Origin: Pseudomonas kuykendallii
GTDB lineage: Bacteria; Pseudomonadota; Gammaproteobacteria; Pseudomonadales; Pseudomonadaceae
DNA length: 64,000 nt
NCBI RefSeq assembly: GCF_900106975.1
Contig: NZ_FNNU01000001.1
Coordinates: 62,001 to 126,000 of the forward strand
Reading direction: 5' to 3'
Shown here: piece by piece, positions 34,897 through 43,826 of the stretch
Layout: every line of letters starts with the position of its first letter
Position numbering within the stretch: position 1 is the stretch's first letter
Translations under genes and position numbers: made by a program
Notes under the pieces: generated by a model
The model's input: the letters and a program-made list of their open reading frames with translations, nothing else
What the model was told of the DNA's origin: nothing
Databases searched by the model: none

Positions 34897-37148
34897 TGAG
34901 CGCCCGTATCGATAGAGAAGCTTCGCCGCTGGGTGAACCCATCAACCTTTCGCGCCGGCGTTTCCTGCTGGCCTCGGGCACGGTGACGGGCGCCCTGGTG
35001 CTGGGTTTCGCGCTGCCTTCGGGGTCTGCGCGGATGCAGGCGATGGCCGCCGAAAGCAAGGCGGCCGGCACCCAGGTGGGCGCCTTCCTGGAAATACGCC
35101 CGGACAGCACCGTTCGGCTTCTGTGCCCCTTCATCGAAGGCGGACAGGGCACCTACACCGCCATGGCGCAGATCGTCGGCGAGGAGCTGGACGCCGATCC
35201 CTCGACCTTCCTGGTCGAGAGCGCGCCGCCCGGCGAAGCCTATGTGGTGATGGAAAATGGCATGCGCATCACCGGCGGCAGCATGTCGGTGCGCATGAGC
35301 TACCCGACCATGCGCCGCCTCGGCGCGCTGGCGCGGGCCATGCTTTTGCAGGCCGCCAGCGCGCGGCTGAACGTCCCCGTGGCGGCGTTGACCACCGAGC
35401 CCGGCCGCGTGCTGCACCCGGTTTCGGGGCGCTCGCTGACCTACGGCGAGATGGCTGCGGATGCCCTCGACCTGCCCGTGCCGGATGTCGACAGCGTCAC
35501 CCTGCGCGATCCCTCCCAGTTCCGCTGGATCGGCAAGCCGGTGCGCCGCCTGGACGCCTACGACAAATCCACCGGCAAGGCCCTGTACTCCATCGACATG
35601 CAGGTGGACGGCATGCTGCACGCCGCGGTGCAGCACGCGCCACGCCTGGGAATGACGGTGGGCGAGCTGCGCAACGAGGCGCAGGTCAAGGCGATGGAGG
35701 GTGTGCATTCGGTCCACCGCCTGCCCGGCGCCGTGGCGGTGGTCGCCGAGCGCTGGTGGCACGCCAAGCGCGCGGTCGAAGCCATCCAGGTGGACTGGCA
35801 GGAGGCCGCCGCCGATGCGACCGGGCGGGTGATGCCGGCGGACTTCTCCACCGTGGCCTACCGTGAGCGCCTGGCCAACGAACCCGGTCCGGGACGTGAA
35901 GCCGAGAAGGAAGGCGACTTCGCCGGCACCCTGGCCAAGGCGACCACCAGGGTCGAGGCCACCTACCACAACCAGTACCTCAATCACGCGCAACTCGAGC
36001 CACCGTCGGCCCTGGCCCGTTTCAATCCGGACGGCACGCTGGATATCTGGCTGCCCAACCAGGCGCAGGACATGTTCCTGGCCGATATCGCCAAATGCGC
36101 CGCCATCGACCCCTCCAGGATCAATCTGCATAGCCCGTTGCTGGGCGGTTTCTTCGGCCGGCACTTTCTCTACGAGACCGCCAACCCGTACCCGCAGGCC
36201 ATCGAGCTGGCCAAGGCGGTCGGCCGGCCGATCAAGCTGATCTGGAGCCGCGAGGAGGAGTTCCTGCGCGACGCGTTGCGACCGATGGCGGTGGTGAAAT
36301 TCCGCGCCGCGCTGGACGACAAGGGCCTGCCCGTCGCACTGGAGGCGGTCAGCGCCACGGAGGGGCCGACCGAGTCGCTCGCCGGCAAACCGGGCGACCA
36401 GCCCGACCCGACGGCGCTCGAAGGGCTGGCTGGCAAGTCCTATGCGATCCCGCACCGGCGCATCGCGCAGAACTATGTCAAAGGCCCGGTGGTGCTCGGC
36501 TACTGGCGCTCGGTGGGCAACTCGCTCAACGACTTCTTCTACGAGGCGTTTCTCGATGAACTGGCCGACAAAGGCGGGCAGGACCCGTTCGAGCTGCGCC
36601 TGCACCTGCTGCGAGACAACCCGCGCCTGACCCACTTGCTGCAGAGCGTCGTCGAGCTGTCCGGCGGCTGGAAGCGCGGCCCCTTCACCGCCGAGGATGG
36701 CTCGCGGCGCGCGCGGGGAGTGGCCATGGCCTCGCCGTTCGGCACGGAAACAGCGGTGGTCGCCGAGGTGTCCATCGAGAACGGGCAGGTGAAGGTGCAT
36801 GACATCTGGCAGGCCATCGATCCGGGCAGCATCGTCAACCCGGCCATCGTCGAGGCGCAGGTGAATGGCGCGGTGTCGCTGGGCTTGTCCCAGGCGCTGG
36901 TGGAGGAAGCGGTGTACGTCGACGGCAAGCCACGCGGACGCAATTTCGATCTGTACCCGATCCTGCCGCCCGCGCGCATGGCACGCGTGCACGTCAAGGT
37001 GATCGAAAGCGGCGCCAAGATGGGCGGGATCGGCGAACCGCCGTTGCCGGCCGTGGCGCCCGCGGTGGCCAATGCGGTGGCGCGGCTGACCGGCCAGCGC
37101 ATTCGCAGCATGCCCTTCTCGAGCTACACCTTCAGCCAACCCGCCTGA
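34896..37148 (+). CDS. Molybdopterin-binding subunit of a xanthine dehydrogenase-family enzyme (IorB-like)
   Basis: This 750-residue protein is the catalytic subunit with molybdopterin cytosine dinucleotide. It starts with a twin-arginine signal (NLSRRRFLLASGTVTGALVLG), so the complex is exported folded to the periplasm. Molybdenum-site stretches include GGFFGRHFLYET and the C-terminal KMGGIGEPPLPAVAPAVANA with the conserved glutamate that acts as base. The IorB/aldehyde-oxidase type with a small separate Fe-S subunit and no FAD subunit passes electrons to a cytochrome, which is encoded next. The ATG used overlaps the stop of the preceding gene. Confidence 0.92.
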   Translation: MSARIDREASPLGEPINLSRRRFLLASGTVTGALVLGFALPSGSARMQAMAAESKAAGTQVGAFLEIRPDSTVRLLCPFIEGGQGTYTAMAQIVGEELDADPSTFLVESAPPGEAYVVMENGMRITGGSMSVRMSYPTMRRLGALARAMLLQAASARLNVPVAALTTEPGRVLHPVSGRSLTYGEMAADALDLPVPDVDSVTLRDPSQFRWIGKPVRRLDAYDKSTGKALYSIDMQVDGMLHAAVQHAPRLGMTVGELRNEAQVKAMEGVHSVHRLPGAVAVVAERWWHAKRAVEAIQVDWQEAAADATGRVMPADFSTVAYRERLANEPGPGREAEKEGDFAGTLAKATTRVEATYHNQYLNHAQLEPPSALARFNPDGTLDIWLPNQAQDMFLADIAKCAAIDPSRINLHSPLLGGFFGRHFLYETANPYPQAIELAKAVGRPIKLIWSREEEFLRDALRPMAVVKFRAALDDKGLPVALEAVSATEGPTESLAGKPGDQPDPTALEGLAGKSYAIPHRRIAQNYVKGPVVLGYWRSVGNSLNDFFYEAFLDELADKGGQDPFELRLHLLRDNPRLTHLLQSVVELSGGWKRGPFTAEDGSRRARGVAMASPFGTETAVVAEVSIENGQVKVHDIWQAIDPGSIVNPAIVEAQVNGAVSLGLSQALVEEAVYVDGKPRGRNFDLYPILPPARMARVHVKVIESGAKMGGIGEPPLPAVAPAVANAVARLTGQRIRSMPFSSYTFSQPA

Positions 37149-37163
37149 CGGAAAGACCTGCCC

Positions 37164-38507
37164 ATGAGCACACGGCCCTACACCAAAATCGCCGGCGCAG
37201 TCGTCCTGGCCGGCCTGGTTCTGCTGGCGTTGCTGGTCTGGTACGGCACGCGCGTGCCGACCTCGACGCTCGCCGACGAGGGAAGCGACACGCCGGACGC
37301 CGCCCTCATCCAGCGCGGCGAGTACGTGGCGCGCGCCAGCGACTGCGTGGCATGCCACAGCCTGCCGGACGCGGCACCCTTCGCCGGCGGGCTGAAAATG
37401 GCCACGCCCCTGGGGGCCATCTACGCCACCAACATCACCCCGGACGGGGCGACCGGCATCGGTGGCTACAGCCTGGCCGACTTCGACCGCGCGGTGCGCC
37501 ACGGCGTGGCCCCGGAGGGTCGCCGTCTGTATCCGGCCATGCCGTATCCGTCGTACTCCAAGCTCAGCGATGACGATGTGCGTGCGCTCTACGCCTTCTT
37601 CATGCATGGCGTCTCGCCGGTGGCGCAGGCGAACAAGCCCAGCGAAATCCCCTGGCCGCTGAACATGCGCTGGCCCATCGCCCTGTGGAACCAGCTGTTC
37701 ACCGAACCCGGCAGCTTCGCCGAACGCCCCGGGCAGAACGCGCAATGGAACCGCGGTGCCTACCTGGTCCAGGGCGCCGGCCACTGCGGCAGCTGCCATA
37801 CCCCGCGCGGGCTGGCGTTCAACGAGAAGGCCCTGAGCGAATCAGGCGAGCAGTACCTGGCCGGCGCGCTGCTGGATGGCTGGTACGCCCCCAGCCTGCG
37901 CAACGACCCCAATACCGGGCTGGGTCGCTGGAGCGAGGCGGATATCGCGCAGTTCCTGAAGACCGGGCGCAACACGCATGCCGTGGTGTTCGGCTCGATG
38001 ACCGAGGCGTTCAACAACTCCACGCAGTACCTGGGTGACGACGACCTCGCCGCCATCGCCCATTACCTCAAATCCCTGCCGGGCGACCCGCAGCGCGACG
38101 GGCCGGCCTGGCAGTACGAAGTCGCGGACGCCTCGGCATTTTCCGGCCCAGGCGGGCACCTGTACCTGACGCAGTGCGCCGCCTGCCACGGCCGGGACGG
38201 CAAGGGACAGGTACCCTGGATACCGCCGCTGGCAGGCGCGACCTCGGCGCTGACCACGGCGCCGGATTCGGCCATCAACATCAGCCTCAACGGCTCGCTG
38301 CGGGTGGTCAGCGCCGGCGTGCCGGACGCGTATCGAATGCCGGCGTTGCGCGGGCAGCTGTCGGATCAGCAGATCGCCGACGTGCTGTCGTTCGTGCGCA
38401 CCACCTGGGGCAACCGGGGCGGCAAGGTCGACCCGCAAGCCGTGGCCAAGCTGCGCGCGCACACCGATCCGGCCAGCCCCACGCCGATCGTTCTGCACAT
38501 GCGCTGA
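37164..38507 (+). CDS. Tri-haem cytochrome c, membrane-anchored electron acceptor
   Basis: This 447-residue protein has an N-terminal membrane anchor or signal (AGAVVLAGLVLLALLVWYG) and three CxxCH haem sites: CVACH, CGSCH and CAACH (near residues 61, 211 and 338). It resembles the cytochrome subunit of membrane-bound alcohol and aldehyde dehydrogenases (AdhB type). Its place directly after the periplasmic molybdenum hydroxylase genes suggests that it takes their electrons to the respiratory chain. The gap to the preceding gene is 15 bases, so it is in the same operon. Confidence 0.92.
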   Translation: MSTRPYTKIAGAVVLAGLVLLALLVWYGTRVPTSTLADEGSDTPDAALIQRGEYVARASDCVACHSLPDAAPFAGGLKMATPLGAIYATNITPDGATGIGGYSLADFDRAVRHGVAPEGRRLYPAMPYPSYSKLSDDDVRALYAFFMHGVSPVAQANKPSEIPWPLNMRWPIALWNQLFTEPGSFAERPGQNAQWNRGAYLVQGAGHCGSCHTPRGLAFNEKALSESGEQYLAGALLDGWYAPSLRNDPNTGLGRWSEADIAQFLKTGRNTHAVVFGSMTEAFNNSTQYLGDDDLAAIAHYLKSLPGDPQRDGPAWQYEVADASAFSGPGGHLYLTQCAACHGRDGKGQVPWIPPLAGATSALTTAPDSAINISLNGSLRVVSAGVPDAYRMPALRGQLSDQQIADVLSFVRTTWGNRGGKVDPQAVAKLRAHTDPASPTPIVLHMR

Positions 38508-38522
38508 ACGACGGGAGGCCCG

Positions 38523-39542
38523 ATGGAAAGTATCGATCTGTTGGTGCTGCGCACCGCCCGCGACTGGCTGCGCGCGGGCGAGCGCGTGGTGCTGGTCACC
38601 GTCGCCCGCACCTGGGGTTCCTCGCCGCGGCCGGTGGGCTCGATGATGGCGCTGCGCAACGACGGGCGCGTGGTGGGCAGCGTGTCCGGCGGCTGTATCG
38701 AAGACGACCTGATCCAGCGCTACACCACGGCCAACGGCGCGGCGGGGTTGCCGCAGCAGCTCCCCGAGCGGGTTCGCTACGGCGTCAGCGCCGATGAGGC
38801 GCATCGTTTCGGCCTGCCATGCGGCGGCACGCTGGAACTGGTGATGGAGTTCATGCCGGCCGTGGAGCCCCTCGAGGACCTGCTCGCCCGGCTGGAGGCG
38901 GGCCAGCTGGTGCGTCGCCAGCTGGACCTGGGCACCGGGCAGGTCAGCCTGGAAAACACCGCGACGCCCGAGCAGTTCAGCTTCGATGGCCAAAGCATGA
39001 GCAGCACCCTGGGGCCGGGCTATCGCATGCTGCTGATCGGTGCCGGCGCGCTGGCCGAGTACCTGGCCGTAATGGCGCAGTTCAACGGCTTTCAGGTGAC
39101 CCTCTGCGATCCACGCCCGCAGCACCTCGAGGGCTGGAGCGTGCCTGGCGTGGAGCGTATCCGCGCCATGCCGGACGACGTGGTCCGGGCGTTTGCCGCC
39201 GACGTGCGCAGTTGCATCATCGCCCTCACCCACGACCCCAGGCTGGACGACCTGGCGCTGCTGGAGGCTCTGCAAAGGCCGGCGTTCTACATCGGCGCCA
39301 TCGGCTCGCGGCGCAACAGCCAGGAGCGGCGGCGGCGCCTGATCGAGCACTTCGGCGAGACCGAGCAATCGCTGCGACGCTTGCGCGGGCCGATCGGCCT
39401 GTACATCGGCAGCAAGACGCCACCGGAGATCGCCGTTAGCGTGATGGCCGAGGTACTGGCCGCGAAGAATGCCGTGGCACTGCCGGACGAGCTTTCCATC
39501 AGCCAGGCAAAGGCCCGCGACGACGTGCAACGCTGCGCCTGA
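38523..39542 (+). CDS. XdhC/CoxF-family molybdenum cofactor insertion protein
   Basis: This 339-residue protein belongs to the XdhC/CoxI family, which bind the molybdenum cofactor, help its sulfuration and insert it into xanthine dehydrogenase-type enzymes. The N-terminal domain has TVARTWGSSPRPVGSMMALR and the signature GSVSGGCIEDDL; the C-terminal Rossmann-like domain has LLIGAGALAEYLA and YIGAIGSRRNSQERR. It completes the operon, 15 bases after the cytochrome gene, and probably serves the IorAB-like enzyme specifically. Confidence 0.92.
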   Translation: MESIDLLVLRTARDWLRAGERVVLVTVARTWGSSPRPVGSMMALRNDGRVVGSVSGGCIEDDLIQRYTTANGAAGLPQQLPERVRYGVSADEAHRFGLPCGGTLELVMEFMPAVEPLEDLLARLEAGQLVRRQLDLGTGQVSLENTATPEQFSFDGQSMSSTLGPGYRMLLIGAGALAEYLAVMAQFNGFQVTLCDPRPQHLEGWSVPGVERIRAMPDDVVRAFAADVRSCIIALTHDPRLDDLALLEALQRPAFYIGAIGSRRNSQERRRRLIEHFGETEQSLRRLRGPIGLYIGSKTPPEIAVSVMAEVLAAKNAVALPDELSISQAKARDDVQRCA

Positions 39543-39669
39543 CCGGAGGCCTTGCGGCAAGTCCGTCACAGCCGCCCAAGGGAATTTCCCCGGCGTTCGT
39601 AGCTGACGCCGACAGTGAAGGCAAAGGGGAGAACAATTTCAGTAACAAAAAAACATCATTGACCAATTA

Positions 39670-39685
39670 TGAACAATGATGCTCA
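39670..39685. promoter_or_regulatory. TetR-type operator copy 1 (one mismatch), upstream of exported amidohydrolase
   Basis: TGAACA-ATGA-TGCTCA matches the repeated island motif TGAACA-N4-TGTTCA with one mismatch in the right arm. It lies 31 bases before the amidohydrolase ATG and separates the molybdenum hydroxylase operon from the catabolic island. It would bring this gene into the same regulon as the sulfatases. Confidence 0.55.
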
Positions 39686-39715
39686 ATTTATTCCTCCCAA
39701 TAAGAGGAATACCCA

Positions 39716-41296
39716 ATGCCCCGGCCGCTCGTTGCGCTTCTATCGGTGGTCGCTGTTTCGATCCTCGGATTTCTGGCCCATGCCTATTGGCCAACGACTC
39801 ACGCGGCGACGGCTCCCGAGGCCATCCACCGCGGCTCGCTGCTCATCGAGAATGCGACCCTCGTCGACCCGAGGACGGGCTCGAAAACGGCCGGCCAGTG
39901 GATCGCGATCCGCGAGGGGCGCATCGAGGACATCGGCCCCGCGTCGATGCGCCAGCGTTATCCGGCCTACCGGCGGGTGAACGCGGGAGGTCAGTTCGCG
40001 GTGCCGGGATTCAACAACATGCACTCCCATGCGCTTCAGTCAGAGAACGCTCCGGGCGTGCTCACGCTGATGCTCGCCGAGGGCGTGACCGGCTTTCGGC
40101 AGATGGCGGGGACGCCCGAGCTGCTCGCTCAACGGGCGGCGGGGCAGCTTCCCCTCACCGAGAAAGCCCCTGCCCTGCTGGCGATGCCCGCCGAGCCGCT
40201 GGTTCCCACCAGCGCCGGAACGGTGGACGAACTCGCCGACGTGTTGCGCCAGCAACGCGACGAGGGCGCGGACTTCATCAAGGTCGGCTGGGTGACCCCG
40301 CCGATGTTCTATGCCGCGATAGCGCAAGCCCGTGCGCTGGGCATCCCGATTGCCGGGCATGTGCCGGAAGGTGTCGACCCGTCGCGCGCCGAGCTGGCCG
40401 GCTTCCGGTCGATCGAGCACCTGGGCCCCGGCGACGTCATATGGATCGCCTGCTCCACGGAAAAGCCGGCCCTGCTCAGCGAGTCCATCGAGCACCCGAC
40501 GCGCAGCATGCCGAGCTTCAAGCTTCCCAACTTCGCCGCGCCCATCGTCCAGGCCGCCATCGCGGGCAAGATGAAGCGCTACCTGATCAATCCCATCGTC
40601 GCGGACAGCCCGGCGCGGGTGGCACGCCTGCACGAGGCGATGACGAGTTTCGACCGGGCGAAATGCGACACGCTGGCGGAGCAGTTCGCCCGCAACGAGA
40701 CCTGGATGGTGCCGACCCTGGTCAGGCTGCGCACGCAATACATGCAGGACGACCCGGCGTATCGGGAAGACCCGGCGATTCCCTTCATTCCGCCGGCTTC
40801 ATACCAGCTATGGCTGGAGGTCCTGGGCGACTTCAACCGGCTGCCAGGCCAAACGAAGCAGATATACAAGGACGCCTATGCCAAGCAGAAGACCCTGACG
40901 AAGCTGCTCGCCGATGCCGGAGTGCCGATGATGACGGGAACCGACGGCAGCGGTCAGGCGCCGGGGCTTTCCTTGCAGCAGGAGTTCAAGGAGCTTGCCG
41001 CCGCCGGGTTGTCGCCGCTGCAGGTGTTGCAGATGACCACGACGCTCCCGGCACGCTTCATGAAGCGAACCGACAGCATGGGGCTGATCGCCAAAGACAT
41101 GAACGCCGACCTGGTGCTCCTGGCCGCCGACCCTACCAGCAGCGTGGATAACCTGGACCGCATATCGGGCGTGGTTCGGGCCGGAAACTACTACTCCAGG
41201 GACGAGCTGGAGGCTTTCAAGAAGGCTATCGCCGACAACCCGGAGAGAACCCTGCCGGTGACGACGAGCGACGTCCACGCCGCCAACGGCGAGTGA
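39716..41296 (+). CDS. Exported metal-dependent amidohydrolase (imidazolonepropionase-like)
   Basis: This 526-residue protein has an N-terminal signal or anchor (LVALLSVVAVSILGFLAHAYW) and an amidohydrolase TIM-barrel. Metal-site residues are all visible: HxH in NNMHSHALQ, a probable carbamylated lysine in DFIKVGW, histidines in AGHVPEGV and IEHLG, and the aspartate in TGTDGSG. It should be an active periplasmic or membrane-bound hydrolase of an amide, ester-like or cyclic C-N bond, but the substrate is unknown. AAGAGGA gives a good ribosome binding site, and an operator copy lies just upstream. It converges with the octahaem cytochrome gene. Confidence 0.85.
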   Translation: MPRPLVALLSVVAVSILGFLAHAYWPTTHAATAPEAIHRGSLLIENATLVDPRTGSKTAGQWIAIREGRIEDIGPASMRQRYPAYRRVNAGGQFAVPGFNNMHSHALQSENAPGVLTLMLAEGVTGFRQMAGTPELLAQRAAGQLPLTEKAPALLAMPAEPLVPTSAGTVDELADVLRQQRDEGADFIKVGWVTPPMFYAAIAQARALGIPIAGHVPEGVDPSRAELAGFRSIEHLGPGDVIWIACSTEKPALLSESIEHPTRSMPSFKLPNFAAPIVQAAIAGKMKRYLINPIVADSPARVARLHEAMTSFDRAKCDTLAEQFARNETWMVPTLVRLRTQYMQDDPAYREDPAIPFIPPASYQLWLEVLGDFNRLPGQTKQIYKDAYAKQKTLTKLLADAGVPMMTGTDGSGQAPGLSLQQEFKELAAAGLSPLQVLQMTTTLPARFMKRTDSMGLIAKDMNADLVLLAADPTSSVDNLDRISGVVRAGNYYSRDELEAFKKAIADNPERTLPVTTSDVHAANGE

Positions 41297-41311
41297 CGGC
41301 GCAGGCGGGAT

Positions 41312-43627
41312 TCATCGCCCGTAGCGCTCCAACGCTTGCAGCCGGGGATCGCCAGGAGCCACCCGGCGCATCCTGCCGAGGTACGCCTGAGCCTCGGCCC
41401 TCTCGCCCTGCTTCGTGTGCAGGTAGATCAGCGCATAGAGCAGGTCGGGGTCGTCCGGGGAAATCTCCAGGCCGTCCCGCAGCACCTTCACCGCCTCATC
41501 GTGGCGCTGCAGGCGGGCCAGCAGCAGCCCGTCGTTGTAGCGGATGCGCGAAGAGCCGGGGATCGCGGCCAGGGCCTTATCCATCCAGACCAGCGCTTCG
41601 GCTTCCTGGCCGTTTTCCACCAGCAGCAAGGCAAGCATGTAGGCGAGATTGCCCTGGTCGGTGGTCGGCATCTTCCCGAGGTCCACACCTTCGCGCAGCA
41701 GTCGCTCGGCCTGGTCCGGATGGCCGAGGCTGTTCGCCAGGGTCACCAGGTTGATCCGGGCCGGGGAAAAGTAAGGGTCCAGCGTCAAGGCGCGGCGGTA
41801 TTCCTCCATCGCCACGTCGGCGTTGCCCTGACGGGCCAGTAGCTCCGCCAGCTCGAAGCGCCCGCCGGGGAGGTCGGCGTTGCTCCGCAAGCGACGCTCG
41901 TAGTCCGCCAGTGCGGCGCTGAACCGGTCGCGCCGGGCTTCGGGTATCCGTTCGATCGGGACGTCCGCCAGCGCGCGCACGGCCTGATCACGCACCGCCA
42001 ATGCGGGGTCCTCGATCAGTGGCAGCAGCGGCTTCACACGCTCCTGCGCCGGCATGCCGATGAAACCCGAAGCGGCATAGGCCCGAACCAGTGCGCTTTC
42101 GTCCCGAACGGCCCTGCTCAGCTCGGGAACGGCGACAGGCCCGAGCGCGGCGAGCCGCTCGACGCCGGTTGCGCGGACGATGGCCGGGTTGCTCTTGTCG
42201 TCGATCACCTGAACGAGCGGCCCCAGCGCGCTGCCCTCCCCGCGGCGTGAGGCCTGGAATGCCGCCGCGAATCCGGCGGGCCGAGGGCGCGGGCCAAACC
42301 AGCCCTCGATGGCTTCGGCGGCCCAGGCGGGCGACTTGTCCTGATGGCAGCGCGTACAGGCATCGGGGCTGGCCGTGTCGGGGGCGGCATCGGGACGCGG
42401 AATCCGTATCGAATGATCGCGGCGCGGATCGACCTGCATATAGGTCGTTTGCGGCATGTGGCAGTTGACGCACTGCGCGCCCGCCGTGCCGGCTAGGTGC
42501 CGGTGGTGGGATTCGCTGTCGTAATCCCGGGCCTTGAGCGCCGGGAACCGGTCCAGCGGAGGCTGGGTGTTGTGGCACTGCAGGCAGAGCCCGTTGCCCT
42601 GCATCCGCAGCTTGGTGGTGTGGGCATCGTGACAGTCGGTGCAGGCCACGCCGGCGGCGTACATCCGGCTCTGGGTGAAGGAACCGAACTCGTAGACTTC
42701 GCCCTTGATCTGCCCATCGGCGTGGTACATGTCTTCGCTCAGGATCGCCGGCAGGCTCTGATCCAGTTGCGGGTGGCCGGGTAGCTGCCCGACGCCCAGC
42801 GTCTGCCGCCGGCTGTGGCAGAACGCGCACTGCTCGACCTGCTGCCGGTTGTTCATCGAGCGCAGGTCCACCTGCAGTCCGTTGCCTTCGCCAGCGGCGC
42901 GCGGCGCCTCGGAACTGACCTTGCCACGAGCCCAGTCCACATGTGCCTGACCAGGTCCGTGACAGCCCTGGCAACCAACATTCTTCTCCTGCCAGGTGGT
43001 GGCGAAGCTGTCGTCCCGGTCATCGTAGCCCTTGAGTAGCCGGGTCGAATGACAGTCGGCGCACATGGCATTCCAGTTCTGGTAGCGACCGGTCCAGTGC
43101 AAGGGATCGTCGGGAGCGAAGCGCTGCCCGGGGTAGAGGGAGAACCAGCGCTGTCCGCCCTCCTCTCGCGGGCGGCTGTCCCAGGCGAGGGTCAGCGCCT
43201 GCAGGCGGCCGCGGGGAAAGCCCACCAGGTATTGCTGCAACGGGTAGTGACCGAAGGTGTAGCGGATGGGGAAGTCCGCCGGCTGGCCGTCTTCTCCCTC
43301 GAGGTTGACGAAGAAGTCCTGGCCCTTGCGAAAAAAGCGGGCCTTGACGCCCGCGTCCTCGAACAGCGTTCCATCGAACCTACCCAGCACGTTGTCCGGC
43401 GTCGCATCGCGCATCGCCCAGGCGTGGTCCGAATCCTTCCACGCGTTCGCCTGCGCCGAGTGACAGCCCAGGCAGCTGCCGGCGTCCGCGTAACCTTCAC
43501 GCGCCGTCGCGAGTGCGGGAGGCTGGCCGGCGCCCTGGGCGATCCCCGCGCAGGCGCAGGCGATCACCAGCAGCATCAAGCCGATGCAGCGCATCCGCGG
43601 CAGGCCGCTTATCCAGGCGTCTCGCAT
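41312..43627 (-). CDS. Octahaem cytochrome c with HEAT-like and TPR repeats
   Basis: This ~771-residue exported protein has a signal peptide (MRCIGLMLLVIACACAGIAQG region) and eight CxxCH haem sites in its first half: CLGCH, CADCH, CQGCH, CAFCH, CTDCH, CLQCH, CVNCH and CTRCH (from about residue 52 to 422). The second half has HEAT-like helical repeats and then tetratricopeptide repeats (GRFELAELLARQGNADVAMEEYRRALTL-type units). The haem part resembles the cytochrome c554-type multihaem proteins. The start used has AGGA six bases upstream; an ATG four codons further upstream lacks a site. A terminator separates it from DUF1329, so it may have its own promoter. Its role in an aerobic pathway is unknown. 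Confidence 0.88.
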   Translation of the reverse strand: MRDAWISGLPRMRCIGLMLLVIACACAGIAQGAGQPPALATAREGYADAGSCLGCHSAQANAWKDSDHAWAMRDATPDNVLGRFDGTLFEDAGVKARFFRKGQDFFVNLEGEDGQPADFPIRYTFGHYPLQQYLVGFPRGRLQALTLAWDSRPREEGGQRWFSLYPGQRFAPDDPLHWTGRYQNWNAMCADCHSTRLLKGYDDRDDSFATTWQEKNVGCQGCHGPGQAHVDWARGKVSSEAPRAAGEGNGLQVDLRSMNNRQQVEQCAFCHSRRQTLGVGQLPGHPQLDQSLPAILSEDMYHADGQIKGEVYEFGSFTQSRMYAAGVACTDCHDAHTTKLRMQGNGLCLQCHNTQPPLDRFPALKARDYDSESHHRHLAGTAGAQCVNCHMPQTTYMQVDPRRDHSIRIPRPDAAPDTASPDACTRCHQDKSPAWAAEAIEGWFGPRPRPAGFAAAFQASRRGEGSALGPLVQVIDDKSNPAIVRATGVERLAALGPVAVPELSRAVRDESALVRAYAASGFIGMPAQERVKPLLPLIEDPALAVRDQAVRALADVPIERIPEARRDRFSAALADYERRLRSNADLPGGRFELAELLARQGNADVAMEEYRRALTLDPYFSPARINLVTLANSLGHPDQAERLLREGVDLGKMPTTDQGNLAYMLALLLVENGQEAEALVWMDKALAAIPGSSRIRYNDGLLLARLQRHDEAVKVLRDGLEISPDDPDLLYALIYLHTKQGERAEAQAYLGRMRRVAPGDPRLQALERYGR

Positions 43628-43765
43628 TCCCGTCCTCATGTTCCGAACTCGGCTTCGATGGCTGCACCCGGTTTCCCGGGCAACGGGCCGCCCGGGAAGT
43701 CCCGGCGCGCAAACGGTAGTCGGGCCGTGCCACCCGCGCTACTACGCAGCGGGATCATCTTCGCC

Positions 43766-43789
43766 AAAAAAAGGCCGCCCGAAGGCGGC
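43766..43789 (-). terminator. Terminator after the DUF1329 gene
   Basis: Read on the minus strand, GCCGCC-TTCG-GGCGGC is followed by a run of seven T residues, about 38 bases after the DUF1329 stop. It should end the dioxygenase-to-DUF1329 transcript before the octahaem cytochrome gene. Confidence 0.78.
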
Positions 43790-43826
43790 AAAGGCATCCA
43801 ACCGATAGCGCCGGCGGTTCGCGTTC

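Noticed and set aside
34839-37799. A 986-codon minus-strand frame opposite the IorB-like and cytochrome genes
   Set aside because: Antisense shadow over well-supported genes with motifs and coupled starts.
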